This document shows positions 42,780-53,022 of a stretch of 64,000 nucleotides of DNA, one piece after another. The notes under the pieces are model-generated. The model was given only the letters and a program-made list of their open reading frames with translations. It had not been told where the DNA came from and made no database searches. Numbering within the stretch: position 1 is the first letter of the stretch; each line of letters starts with the position of its first letter. The position numbers were made by a program, and so were the translations under genes. Source of the DNA: Aureococcus anophagefferens (Eukaryota > Sar > Pelagophyceae > Pelagomonadales > Pelagomonadaceae); contig NW_008705563.1 of NCBI RefSeq assembly GCF_000186865.1, positions 688,905-752,904 of the forward strand, given 5' to 3'.

Positions 42780-44618
42780 CTATCGAATGAGGCCGCCCTC
42801 GTCGTCGGTCCAGCCGATGCGGAACTCGCGCGCGTAGCCGCTGCCGATGGACCGGGGCGACTTCGCGAGGTCGACCTTGCCCGTGGAGTGGTAGTAGGTG
42901 TGCTCGCCGAGGCCGTGGTAGCCGCGGAGGCGGTGGATGTAGCCCGTGAAGGTGGAGAACCAGGTGCCCGCGAACTCGGCCGCGCGGCTGCAGACGATGG
43001 AGTCGACCATGCCGAAGTAGTTCGGGTTCACGTCGGCGAGCTCCGATGTGTAGTTCTTCATCGTCGTCACGACCCAGCCGTTCCTCCGGAACGCGTCCCA
43101 GGACGGGTCGACCTGGCACCCCGCGACGCCCGCGGCCGCGGGCCCGACGGGGCAGGGCTTGCGGTTGACCATGCAGTTCTTGCAGACGCCGTCCGGGTCG
43201 TCCGTGGCCAGGTACACGAGCGCCCCCGCGGGGATGACGCGGTGGCCGCCCAGATTCTCGACGATCTTCGACGCGGAGATCTTCACCTCCTTGAACTGGA
43301 AGTCGCCGCGGCGGATGTGCAGCGCGTAGAAGTCGCCGTTCTGCCCCAGTTTTCGCGACGTCGCGCGGACGGCGTCGACCAAACGCGCGCCCGCGCACTG
43401 GATGTCGTCGATGTACCGCATGTTGTCGCGGATGAAGCGCCGGTAGAAGCTCCGCTGGTCCGGGTCGCCGAAGAACCCAAAGGCGTAGAAGTGGTTCAGG
43501 AGCCGGTGTTTCCCGGCCGCGGGCACGTGGACGTGGCGCGCGGCGCGCGTCTCCGCGTCGTAGGTCGCGACGCGCCGCGCGCCGGCGTACTTCTCCAGCG
43601 CCGCCGCGTCCTGCTTCTTTTCTTCCGCCGTGGGGTTCAGGCGCGCCATGGCCACCAAACTGCCGCCGTACGCGGGCTTCGCGTCCGCGACGGCCCCTAA
43701 ATACTTCCAGAGCTCCTTGCCCCAGAGGTCCGTCGCGTTCTGCGGCGGCCGCTTCGCCGCGTCGACCTCGGTGCTTTGCTTCGCGAGAAACTCGGCCATC
43801 GTGAGCATGTGCATGCCCTCCTGCTTCTTGAGGCGCGAGAACTCGAAGAAGTCGGAGAAGCCCAACTTCTTGTGGGACTTCTTGCCCGTGGACGCGTCGA
43901 CCGTCGGGGCGCCCAGAAGGTACAAATTCTGGCCCGGCGGCGCCACCAAGGTCCGGCCCGTCGCGTGCGCGAGGACGACGACGCACTCGACGCCCATGCG
44001 TATGTTGTTCCAGCCGCCCATGTCGTACTCGAAGGTCAGGTACGAGGTCGCGTGGTCCGCGTGGTGCGGCGTGATGGGCGACTCGTAGGCGAGGTCGCCG
44101 GGCACCTCCTTCCAGTAGACGACCTCGTGCTCCACGGGTTCTCCCCCGCAGACGAGCTTGCCGGGCACGGCGCCCCTGCGCGCGCCGCGCCCGAGCTTGG
44201 CGACGGTCGCGTCCTGCTTCTCCTCGGCGATGAGTTTGGCCTCGTCGGCCTTGACGCGCTTCGCGAGGGCGTCGAGGCCCGCTTGCGTCGTTTTCGTGGT
44301 CTTCTCGTCCGCGGTCTTCGAGGGCCTCGGCGCGGCCGTCGCCTGCTCCTCGAAGACGACGCTGCGCGCCTCGACGGCCTCGAGCCGGTCGAGGAAGGCG
44401 GCCATGTCGCCCCGCAGGTGGCGCGGCGCGTCGACGGCCGTGTCGTGGTGCAGCGACTTCGGGTGGGCCAGCCAGGACTCGAGGCCGTGGACGCCCTCGG
44501 CGACGGCGTGCTCCGCGCGCGTGATGCGCTCCGAGGCGCCGTTGATGTGCGTCTGCGATGCTAATAAGGAGAAGACGACCAAAGCGACCAAGGCGCCCAG
44601 CATGAGGGCGTGGTTCAT
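42780..44618 (-). CDS. GDP-fucose protein O-fucosyltransferase-like type II membrane protein
   Basis: The 612-residue protein starts with a signal anchor (MLGALVALVVFSLLASQ) and a coiled, Lys/Ala-rich stem (residues 30-170). The luminal domain matches the O-FucT family: YDMGGWNNIRMGVECVVVLA with TGRTLVAPPGQNLYLLG for the first part, then the donor-binding FYALHIRRGDFQFKEV, LVYLATDDPDGVC and GMVDSIVCSRAAEFAGTWF. Members transfer fucose from GDP-fucose to Ser/Thr of EGF or TSR modules or, in plants, act on cell-wall glycans. The HIRRGDF motif has the invariant Arg that contacts GDP. The acceptor is unknown. It diverges from the CLASRP gene with about 144 bp between the starts. Confidence 0.8.
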   Translation of the reverse strand: MNHALMLGALVALVVFSLLASQTHINGASERITRAEHAVAEGVHGLESWLAHPKSLHHDTAVDAPRHLRGDMAAFLDRLEAVEARSVVFEEQATAAPRPSKTADEKTTKTTQAGLDALAKRVKADEAKLIAEEKQDATVAKLGRGARRGAVPGKLVCGGEPVEHEVVYWKEVPGDLAYESPITPHHADHATSYLTFEYDMGGWNNIRMGVECVVVLAHATGRTLVAPPGQNLYLLGAPTVDASTGKKSHKKLGFSDFFEFSRLKKQEGMHMLTMAEFLAKQSTEVDAAKRPPQNATDLWGKELWKYLGAVADAKPAYGGSLVAMARLNPTAEEKKQDAAALEKYAGARRVATYDAETRAARHVHVPAAGKHRLLNHFYAFGFFGDPDQRSFYRRFIRDNMRYIDDIQCAGARLVDAVRATSRKLGQNGDFYALHIRRGDFQFKEVKISASKIVENLGGHRVIPAGALVYLATDDPDGVCKNCMVNRKPCPVGPAAAGVAGCQVDPSWDAFRRNGWVVTTMKNYTSELADVNPNYFGMVDSIVCSRAAEFAGTWFSTFTGYIHRLRGYHGLGEHTYYHSTGKVDLAKSPRSIGSGYAREFRIGWTDDEGGLIR

Positions 44619-44762
44619 GGTCGTCGACGCGAGGCTAGCGACGCGAGGCCTCGGCTAGGCCGTCATAGCTGCTCGCGGCGAGCTGAGGAGGTGGATGCTG
44701 CCGCAAAATTGCCACAGTGCCGCAGTTCCCACAGGGGAGAGTATGAGCAGACGCTGGTAGCG

Positions 44763-46601
44763 ATGGAATCGAGCGCCATGGGCCTCGCCGTCGTCGGCGC
44801 AAAGGTCAAGGTCCGTCGCGGCCGCGACGTCGGCGCCGAGGCGCTGCTGCCCTGGGACGGGCGCGACGACACGCTCATCGACCGCTTCGACGCGCGCGCC
44901 AACGCGACGTCGCTGGACCTCGGCGCGCGCGACGACGGCGGCGCCGAGGCGCGCTGCGACTGGGCCGACGCTGGCGGCGCGCCCGACCGCGGCCGCCGCG
45001 GCCTCTCCGCGGCGCTCGTCGACTACGAGCGCTACCGGTCCCTGCTCCACGCCGCGCGGCACCGTGTGGGAAACCTCTCGAGCTCGGTCACATCGAAGTC
45101 GTTTGGGCTGATTTTTGGACGGATCGTTTTCTCTCGTCGAGTTCTCGAAGTACGGCAGAAGAGTCCGGTCCACTCTGTTCAATTACGCACACATTGAAGT
45201 CGTGTTGAAGATTTGATGTCCACGCAGGCGCGGCACCGGCGGTCGCCGTCGTCGCAGCTGCGCCGCGCGCGCGCCGTCGCCGGCGGCGCCGCGCCGCGGC
45301 GCGCGCGGCGGCCCGACGGGCCGCGGGCGTCGATCGCCGCCGCGATGACGACGCGCGGCGCGCCGTGCACGCGGCCGTCGCGGGAGACGGAGCGCGAGCC
45401 GGAGTCGCTCGACGACGACGACAGCCGATCCGCGGGCTCCGGCGGCGGCGGCGCGCGGCGCGCGGCGCAGCTCGTCGAGGCGGGCGACCTTCTGGGCGCG
45501 CGGCGCGCGCTCGACGGCGACTTGGACGACGCGCTCGGCGACGGCGCCGTAGACGCTCTCGCCGCGGACTACGGCCTCGCGCCGCGCGGCCGCGCGTCCT
45601 TCTCGCGCCTGCGGCGCGCGGACCGCCGCGACGCGGCCGCGGCGCGCGCCGAGCGCCGCTACCTCGACGCGTTCCGCGCCGCGCAGCACAACACGGACAA
45701 CCTGCACCTCGAGGCGTCGCGCCGCGGCTGGCGCGCCGCCGCGGGCGCCGTCGTCGACGAGACGTCGCGGCCGCCGCCGCGGAAGCGGTCGCGGAGCCCG
45801 AGGAGCTCGTCGCCGCGGAAGCGGTCGCGGAGCCCGTCGCCGCGACGATCGAGGAGCTCGGAGTCGTCGCGGCCGTCGCCGCGGAAGCGGTCGCGGAGCC
45901 CGTCGCCGCGACGATCGAGGAGCTCGGAGTCGTCGCGGCCGTCGCCGCGGAAGCGGTCGCGGAGCCCGTCGCCGCGACGATCGAGGAACTCGTCGTCGCG
46001 GTCGCCGGCGCGTCGGCGGCGACGCCGGTCGTCGTCGTCGTCGTCGTCGGGGTCGCGCGGGTCTTCGTCCGCGCGCGGTCGACGGCGGCGGCGCCGCTCG
46101 TCGTCGTCGGACCGCGGGTCGTCGTCGGAGCGCGGCGAGCGGCGCTACGTCGCCGCCTTCGGCGGCGCCGACGCGGACGGCCGCAGCTCGTCGTCGTCGT
46201 CCGAGGGCGACGCGGAGACGCTCGACGTCTTCTTCGCGGCGCTCGCCCGCGCGCGCGCCGCGCGCGACCTCGACGTCAAAGAGCGCGACCGGGACCGGCG
46301 GCTCAAGAGGCACGTCGCCCGCTGCGCCGACGACCGCTGCCGCTACGAGGGCTGCCCCAAGGCCGCGGCGCACGAGGAGCGGACGAAGCTCTCGGACAAC
46401 GCGGCGCGCGACCGGTCGAACCGGAGCCGCTTCCCGAAACTCCCCGGCGCCGGCGCGCCCAAGCCGCCGAAGAAGACCGCCGCGGACAAGCTCAAGGCCC
46501 GGCTCCGCGCGGCCTTCGACGGCGCCTCGGGCGCGCGCGAGTCCGGCAGCGAGCGCAAGCGGGCCGTCTGGGACGAGCGCGCGACGCGGCCCCGCCGATG
46601 A
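44763..46601 (+). CDS. CLASRP: CLASRP/SWAP-type SR-rich splicing factor, two exons split by an introner
   Basis: The CDS is join(44763..45053,45228..46601), 554 residues. Segments align with animal CLASRP (CLK4-associating SR protein): ALLPWDGRDDTLIDRFDARA with NMMPWQGDTNNMIDRFDVRA; VDYERYRSLLHAA with NYERYRGLVQ; ADYGLAPRGRASFSRLRRAD with TTYGMADGDFVRMLRKDK; and RYVAAFGGAD with FITSFGGSD. An RS domain with three near-identical 22-residue units follows at about 45780-46140. The family regulates alternative splicing in the nucleus. The 174-nt intron between the exons restores the frame exactly, using a GC donor. The N terminus lacks the 'MWHEARK' segment of animals, so a 5' exon may be missing. 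It converges on DNAJC21. Confidence 0.82.
45054..45238 (-). mobile_element. introner-type element acting as intron 1 of the CLASRP gene
   Basis: An 11-bp direct repeat (GCGCGGCACCG) flanks the insert at 45054-45064 and 45228-45238. Its termini are imperfect inverted repeats around TGYGTGG. The interior, read on the minus strand, is clearly related to the element at 57552-57777: shared blocks TCAAATCTTCAAC, CGACTTCAATGTG, CTTCGAGAACTCGACGAGAG and TCCAAAAATCAGCC. The acceptor AG (45226-45227) belongs to the element terminus. The donor GC (45054-45055) comes from the duplicated target. The insert is AT-richer than the gene and in this orientation is inverted relative to the copy in the HflX gene. 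Confidence 0.82.
45818..46000 (+). repeat. 66-bp tandem repeat encoding the RS domain of CLASRP
   Basis: The unit beginning GAAGCGGTCGCGGAGCCCGT occurs at 45818, 45884 and 45950 (period 66 bp, 22 codons, core RKRSRSPSPRRSRSSESSRP). The copies are almost identical at the DNA level. The +2 frame of the same DNA also stays open. Confidence 0.85.
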
Positions 46602-46610
46602 ACAACAAAA

Positions 46611-48189
46611 CTACCGCTTAAGCTTCGCGTGGCCGGGGTTGGCTTTCAGGTGCGCGAAGAGCTTCGAGCGCGATGGGAACGTGGCGCTGCAGCCCGTGCA
46701 CTTCATGCTGGCGGACTCGTCGTCGCTCGACTCCGCGTGCTTCCCCTTCTTCTTGCCCTTCTTGCCGCCCTTCTTCTTGGGCTCGTCGACGACGGGCGGG
46801 CACGCCGCGGGACCCTCCTTGTCCTTCTTCGCGCGCCGCCGCGCCTTCTTCTTCGGCTCGGGCTCCGGCTCCGGCTCGGGCTCGGGCTCGGGCTCCGGCG
46901 CGGGCGCGTCCGAGTCGTCGGACGTGTCCGAGTCGTCGTCGTCGTCGGCGCCGAAGCGGTTCGCCGCGACCGCCGGCTCGTCGTCGGACGTGTCCGAGTC
47001 CGCCGCCTCTGTCCGCCGGTGCCTCCGCCGCCTCGTCCGCCTCCTCGTCCGCCGCTTCCGCCGCCGGAGCGGAGAAGAAGCCCGCGTCGAACTCGGCCTC
47101 GAGGTCCTCGTCGCTCTCGTCGTCCTCCGGCTCGGGCTCCGGCTCGGGCGCGCGCGCGGGCGGGCACCAGTTCGGGCCGGCCTTCTTCTTGTGGGCCTTG
47201 GAGACGCGGTGGTTCTCGAACTGCTTCAGCGATTTGAAGGTCTTCTTGCAGGGCCCGCACGCGAAGACCTCGACCTCGGCCGCGTCGTCGGAGCCGTCGG
47301 AGCCGTCGCCCGCCTCCTCGCCGAGGATGACGCCCGAGCGCACCTCGTAGGCCTGGGCCTCCTGGGCCCGCTCGCGCCAGGCGATGCGCGCGTCGAGGTT
47401 CTCCTGGCGCTTCCGCGCCTTCGCCGCCTCCGCCGCCGCGGCCTTCTCCTCGCGGTCCCGGGCGACGGCCTCGGCGCGCGCCTTCACGCGCGGGTCCCGC
47501 TTGCGCACGAAGGCCGCGAGCTGGCGCACCATGTCCTGGAACGCGGACTTGGCCGCCTTGCGCTCGCGCTTGTTCTCGGCCTCGGCCGCGCGGCGGACGT
47601 GGCGCGCCTCCTCCGAGGACACGCGGTACTTGTCGTAGGCCGCGAAGGCCCGCGCGCTCTGGAAGTCCGTGAAGCGGTCGTAGAACCGCTTCACGTCGTC
47701 CCAGTCGCTCGTCGCGTCGCCGAAGGGCGCGCCGTCCGTCGTCGCCTCGCCGGCCTCCGCGGCGTCGACGGACGCGAAGGCGCCGCCGTAGACGCCGTAG
47801 AAGGACCGCTCGTCGTCGCCGAAGCCGTCGAAGGCGCTGCCGCTGAAGAGGCCCCAGAGGTTGACCTCGCGCTTCTTCAGCTTGACGCCACCCTTGCCCC
47901 GCCGCCGGCCGCCGCCGCCGTCGTCGCTGCTGTAGTCCGACGAGTCGCTGTCGTCGTCGACGGACCGGCCCCGCAGGATGTCCTCGCGGTGGTCGTCGTA
48001 CCACTTGCGCTCGTTGCGGTCGCTCAACGTCTCGTAGGCGCCGTTGAGCTCCTTGAACCGCTCGCCGGCCTCGGCGTCGCCGACGTTCTTGTCGGGGTGG
48101 AGCTTCAGCGCGAGCTTGCGGTAGGCCTTTTTGAGCACGTCGTCGGACGCGTCGCGCTCGACGCCGAGCACCTCGTAGTGGCACCGCAT
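46611..48189 (-). CDS. DNAJC21: DnaJ co-chaperone of the DNAJC21/JJJ1 type, two exons
   Basis: The CDS is complement(join(46611..47006,47056..48189)), 509 residues, starting at the ATG at 48189 ([20 protein letters not shown]). Features in order: J domain with LHPDKN; a helical region (residues 95-290); a first U1-type C2H2 finger ([20 protein letters not shown]); an acidic linker; a Lys-rich stretch; and a second finger at the C terminus ([20 protein letters not shown]). This is the full DNAJC21/JJJ1 layout; the family releases Arx1-type factors in cytosolic 60S ribosome maturation by stimulating Hsp70. The frame changes at about 47007-47055. A 49-nt GC-AG intron bounded by the direct repeat GCGGCGGAC restores it exactly; a sequencing indel is the alternative. 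Confidence 0.83.
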
Positions 48190-48403
48190 GGCTATCACAG
48201 ACGCCGGTCCCAGGCGCTTCGCACTCGCCTCAGACGCAGGTTCCAGGCGCTCAGCACTGTCACGCCGGTCCCAGCCTGGCGCAAAGCAGTCGCCTCGCCC
48301 GTTCGCCTCGAGAGCGGCAACAAGAACTTCAATAATCCCGTGCCATCGTTGTCGTTAACGCGCAGCTCATACTTACAGCGCTTACGCGCGTGGCGCGGCG
48401 GCC

Positions 48404-48622
48404 TCACTCGGCGGCGACGCCGCGCGGGTTGAGCCGCGCGATCTCGACGCTCAGCGCCGTGGCGAAGGTGATCCAGGCGAGGTAGGGGTAGAGGAGCGCC
48501 GCGGCGCCGGCCGCGCGGAACGCGGGCAGCCTGACTCGGAGCGCGGCCGCGAGCGTGGCGACGAGCGCGGCGTTGAGGAGCGCGGCGGTCTTGAGCGCGC
48601 GGAAGTGGAAGAAGAGCGGTGG
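48404..48622 (-). pseudogene. TspO/MBR C-terminal fragment
   Basis: The minus-strand frame ending at the TGA at 48404 encodes about 72 residues resembling the last two and a half helices of TspO/MBR proteins: PPLFFHFRALKTAALLNAAL, then LLYPYLAWITFATALSVEIA with RLN near the end, matching the family 'LFF...VPYLxWxxFAxxLNxxIxxLN'. The first half (PPGWVFGPVW-type segments) is not found in the 277 bp up to the next gene. No ATG starts this piece. A 14-bp direct repeat (GTGGCAGCGCAGGA at 48619 and 48666) marks the point where similarity ends. TspO proteins bind porphyrins and sterols. Most likely it is a truncated remnant; an exon of an unusual gene is not excluded. Confidence 0.5.
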
Positions 48623-48820
48623 CAGCGCAGGAGTGGTGGGATCGCGGAAGGCGCTTTGATTGCGCGTGGCAGCGCAGGAACGGTGGCGCCTCGCAAGCAG
48701 CGTCGCGCGGTACGCACCCCTCCGGCGCTAGCAGGAAGGCGCACGCGCTTCGGAACGAGGAGCCGGTGAAACTTGAATTCATGGTTTGATGTTGAAGTAT
48801 AAGCGGATGCGGTGTTTTGA

Positions 48821-48842
48821 CATATCCCGCCGGCGGGATATG
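48821..48842. repeat. perfect 22-bp palindrome
   Basis: The half-site CATATCCCGCC is followed immediately by its reverse complement, with no spacer. It lies about 58 bp beyond the stop of the RNase T2 gene (minus strand) in a low-GC stretch. It could form a cruciform or hairpin, bind a dimeric regulator or assist 3'-end formation. The role is unknown. Confidence 0.7.
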
Positions 48843-48899
48843 CTGCAAATCACGAGCCTTTCGAAAGACGAAACCAAAAATTAGAAGCACGCAGTACAC

Positions 48900-49709
48900 C
48901 TACTTGCAGCCCTCCGCCGCGAAGTCGATGACGTGGACGTCGGCGCACTTGGCGCAGGTCGACTCGCCGCCGTAGTCCACGGGCGCGAAGGTGACGCTGT
49001 CGACCTTGAACCAGACGTCCGACAGGTTGCAGCCCTCGCAGCCGAGCGCGACGTCCTTGCCGTCGCTGTCGCGGAGAAACGCGGCCCGGAGCGACGCGTA
49101 GGACACGTTCGCGCCGACGCTCGACGCGACGAGCGCCGCGCCGGCGCCCGCGAGCTTCGGCGCGACGCGCTCGTCGACGGCCCGGAAGTAGGCGAGCTGG
49201 TCGTCGAACCCGGCGCAGGAGCCGTGCTTGGCCCACTCGTGGCTCGCCAGGTCGCTCCAGACGTACTCAGGGTAGTTCGTGGACCACGCCGTGTCCATGG
49301 CGGCCCGCGTCGCTGGCGCGATGGCGCAATAGCTCGGCGGCGCCGCGCCGGTGCAGGCCGTGTAGTCCAGCGACGCGTTTTTACAGAACTGCGGCCAGGA
49401 GTATTCGTGCGTCGAATCGAAGTTCGGCCAGAGGCCGTGGATGCTCAGCCCGCGCGCCGCGCGCGACCCGTTGAGGTGCTTCGTCACGTTCGAGTCGCAG
49501 TCGCCCTGGGACCAGGCCGGCTGGAACTCGAGGGCGAGCACGTACTCCTCGAAGTGGCCACCGATGGGCGCGCCCTCCTCGGGACCGGTCGTGGTCGTGA
49601 GGGGCGGCAGGTGGCGCTCCGCGGCGCGGCCCTCCGCGGCTTGTGGTTCTGCGGCGGCGGCGGCCGCCGCGAGGCCGGCGCCGACGAGGACCAATTGCCT
49701 GAGTCCCAT
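48900..49709 (-). CDS. secreted RNase T2 family ribonuclease
   Basis: The 269-residue protein has a signal peptide (LVLVGAGLAAAAAAAEPQA). Both catalytic segments are intact: CAS I SIHGLWPNF and CAS II SHEWAKHGSCAG, with the two catalytic histidines and the Glu and Lys between them. The eight or more cysteines and the QGDCDSNV/PQFCKNASL segments fit the T2 disulfide pattern. T2 enzymes cleave single-stranded RNA through a 2',3'-cyclic intermediate in acidic compartments or outside the cell, often for phosphate or nucleotide scavenging. The C terminus has an extra Cys cluster (GCEGCNLS, TCAKCADV) that is not typical. Confidence 0.88.
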   Translation of the reverse strand: MGLRQLVLVGAGLAAAAAAAEPQAAEGRAAERHLPPLTTTTGPEEGAPIGGHFEEYVLALEFQPAWSQGDCDSNVTKHLNGSRAARGLSIHGLWPNFDSTHEYSWPQFCKNASLDYTACTGAAPPSYCAIAPATRAAMDTAWSTNYPEYVWSDLASHEWAKHGSCAGFDDQLAYFRAVDERVAPKLAGAGAALVASSVGANVSYASLRAAFLRDSDGKDVALGCEGCNLSDVWFKVDSVTFAPVDYGGESTCAKCADVHVIDFAAEGCK

Positions 49710-49903
49710 GTTGTGGCAGAATGCATACAGCTGTATGAGTTCACTTGCAGTGCGCTTGCAGGGAGGCCTGCAGGGTTAACTGCAGGGATTGTTGAGGGAG
49801 GAGCTCATTTTGCTTGAATTTAGAGGGACCGCGGCGCGACGGAGACGCGGGCGCGGAGACACACAAAAAAGGAGGAGGAGGAGGGAGCGCGGGCGCTTGG
49901 TGC

Positions 49904-50862
49904 TCAGAAGAGGAAGTAGGTGCGCGCGAGGGGCACGGTCTTCGCCGGCGCGCACGTGAGCTGGACGCCGTCGGCCGTGACCTCGAAGGTCTCCGGGTCG
50001 ACGGCGATGGCCGGGAGCGCGGCGTTGTTGACCATGTCCTTCTTGGACAGCGCGCGCGTGTTCGCGACGGCCACGGCGAGCTTGCCGAGGCCGAGGCGGT
50101 TCTGGATGTTCGTTTCGACGGCGAGTTTCGACACGAACGCGAGCGACGTGCCGCCGACGGCCTTGCCAAAGGCGCCGAACATGGGGCGCATCTTCACGGG
50201 CTGGGGCGTCGGGATGGACCTGGGGAAGGGGGGCGACGCGGTGTTGATTTTGGCGCTTCCCCGAACTCGTCTCCGGAAGGGGCGACGTGGGATTTCAAAA
50301 AAAGGGGTGCGAAACGGCAGACGCGGCAAACGGACGCGTTGGGGTCGCCCATCTGGGCCCAGGCGATCGTGCCGCCCTTGATGACCATCTCGGGCTTGGC
50401 GCCGAAGTGGCTCGGCTTCCAGAGCACGATGTCCGCGAGCTTGCCGACCTCGAGGCTGCCGATGTGGTCGGCCATGCCGTGCGCGATGGCCGGGTTGATC
50501 GTGTACTTGGCGACGTAGCGCTTGACGCGCGCGTTGTCGTCGCCCGACGTCGCGTCCTCGGGCAGCGGGCCGCGCTGGCGCTTCATCTTGTCCGCGGTCT
50601 GCCACGTGCGCGTGATGACCTCGCCGATGCGGCCCATGGCCTGGGAGTCGCTCGAGATCATGGAGATGGCGCCCATGTCGTGCAGGATGTCCTCCGCGGC
50701 GATGGTCTCGCCGCGGATGCGCGACTCGGCGAACCTGCGGGGGCGCGCGGGTCGGCGGTAAAACTCCGGGGGCGAACCGACGGCGAGAGGCGCGCGCGCC
50801 TCGCCGGGCGGCGCGAAGAAGGGACGCGGGAAAACCGACGCGACGTCCTCGGGGATCGACTT

Positions 50863-50902
<40 letters not shown>

Positions 50903-52687
50903 TCGACGGTGTTGACCGTGAAGGGCCGCGTCGGGTTCGTCGAGCTCGGCAGCACGTTGGGCTCGCCGCAGACCTTGATGATGTCCGGCGCGTGGCCGCC
51001 GCCGGCGCCCTCGCTGTGGTACGTGTGGATCGTGCGGCCCTTGATGGCCCCGAGGCTGTCGTCGACGAAGCCGGACTCGTTGAGCGTGTCCGTGTGGATC
51101 GTCACGGCGACGTCGTACTCGTCGGCGAAGGACAGGCAGGCGTCGATGGCCGCGGGCGTCGTGCCCCAGTCCTCGTGGAGCTTGAGCCCCGACGCGCCTA
51201 CGCGAGCGACGGTTCCGGGCGCCAAAAAAAGAAAACGCCCCGGACGCCGCGGACGCGCCCGCGGCGACGACCTCGCGGAGGCCCTTGGGGTCGGACGTGT
51301 TGCCCTTGCCCGAGAACCCGAAGTTGAGCGGGATGCCGTCCGTGGCCTTGAGCATCATCTCGACCTCGCTCGGCGCGGGCGTGCACGTCGTCGCGCACGT
51401 GCCCGTCGCCGGGCCCGTGCCGCCGCCGTACATCGTCGTGAGGCCCGACGCGATGGCGTCGTCGCACTGCTGGGGGCAGATGAAGTGGATGTGGGCGTCG
51501 ATGCCGCCGGCCGTCGCGATGAGCTTCTCGCCGGCGACGGCCTCCGTCGTGACGCCCACGATCATGCCCGGCGTGACGCCGTCCATGACGTCCGGGTTGC
51601 CCGCCTTGCCTATACCGACGATGCGGTTGCCCTTGAGGCCGATGTCGCACTTGACGACGCCCAGGACGGCGTCGACGACGAGGGCGTTCGTGATGACGAC
51701 GTCGAGCGCGTCGGACGCCGCGCAGCCCGTCTGCTGGCCCATGCCCTCGCGGAGCGTCTTGCCGCCGCCGAACTTGCACTCGTCGCCGTAGACCGTGAAG
51801 TCCTTCTCGACGCGGACGACGAGGTCCGTGTCCCCGAGGCGCACGACATCGCCGAGCGTCGGCCCGAAGGTCGCGGCGTACTCCGCGCGCGCCATGGAAA
51901 AGGGCGCGCCGGGCGGCGGCGGCCCGGGAAGCGGCGCGTGGCCGAAGCCGCCCGCGGCCACCTTGGCCATGACCTCGTCGGCCCGATCCGCCGACGCCGC
52001 GCCGTCCGTGAGCAGGTTGCCGCTGCGCACGACCCTGGCGCCGCCGTAGGCGACGAGCGTCACCGTCTTCTCGTCGCCGGGCTCGAAGCGCACGGACGAG
52101 CCCGACGGCACGTCGAGGCGCATGCCCAGGGCCGCCCGCCGGTCGAAGGTCAGGGCCCTGTTCGTCTCGAGGAAGGGGTAGTGGCTCCCGACCTGGATGG
52201 GCCGGTCGCCGCCGTTCCGGACGACGAGCTCCACGCGGTCGCGGCCCTCGCAGAGCGTCACGGACCCGTCGCGCGGCGTCGTCGCGCCCGGCGGCCGCGC
52301 CGCGGGCGGCGCGTCGCCGAAGGCGGCGAGATCCGGCACGGGCAGGAAGGACCCGTGGAGCGCCAGCGCCAGGTCGCCGTCGGCGGACGCGATGGGGTCG
52401 TGGATCGTGAGGAGCTTCGTGCCGTCGGGGAACGTCGCCTCGATCTGGACCTCGCCGACGAGCTCGCGCACGCCGGGCTGCACCTGGCGCGCGCCGAGGA
52501 GCGTCTTGCCCTTCTCCATCAATTCGAAGACGCTCAGGCCGTCGCGGACGAGCTCCATGCACACGGCGGCGATCAGCGCAATCGCCTCGGGCTCGTTGAG
52601 CTTCAGGCCCCGCGCGAGGCGCTTCTGGGCGAGGGCGCCGCACTGATGGAGCTGGAGGTGGTCGACCTCCCGCGGCGTGAGCTTCAT
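49904..52687 (-). CDS. URE: urease (fused gamma-beta-alpha), four exons
   Basis: The CDS is complement(join(49904..50219,50336..50734,50840..51197,51259..52687)), 833 residues, close to the plant length. Introns: 61 nt (GC-AG), 105 nt (GT-AG, in frame and stop-free) and 116 nt (GT-AG). Gamma ([17 protein letters not shown]), beta ([14 protein letters not shown]) and alpha domains are fused. Nickel and active-site residues are present: AHIHF, the carbamylated Lys of [36 protein letters not shown], the flap [15 protein letters not shown] and [12 protein letters not shown]. Urease hydrolyses urea to ammonia and carbamate in the cytosol and needs UreD/F/G accessory proteins, which are not in this window. 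It allows growth on urea nitrogen. Confidence 0.95.
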
Positions 52688-53022
52688 GGTCGTCTCCTCC
52701 GCGGGCGTCCGACGCCGAGCGGGCCGCCTTTTGTCGTGGACGCGGGCTGCCCAGACTCTGGACGTGAATTCTTCAAGGTGAAGGGGAAGCACAGACTTTT
52801 TGGGGCAGCATTTCGATCTCGAGCTTTGCGCCGCGAACCAGCCCCAAGCGCTTTGTCCGCGAGCTGCTTTCAAAAAAGGCCTGCGTGGAGATCCACGCCC
52901 GGGAGCGCGCGTCCTTCCGCGCGCCCGCCTGCATCGTCCGCAGCCCACGACGCGCGCAGCGCCGCGCCGCCGCGACGCAAAAAGACAGTCCGCCCACCGA
53001 TTCGATTCGCCGAAGTGAAACC
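52688..53022. promoter_or_regulatory. divergent region between urease and the acidic-protein gene
   Basis: This stretch of about 335 bp lies between two divergent ATGs. It includes a lower-GC patch at 52770-52810. Open frames on both strands continue through it but show no conserved sequence. It should hold the urease promoter and that of the neighbour. No nitrogen-response element can be named from sequence alone. Confidence 0.4.

Noticed and set aside
45365..46621. Second open frame through the RS repeats of the CLASRP gene
   Set aside because: The 66-bp repeat keeps other frames open by composition; only the first frame shows CLASRP segments.
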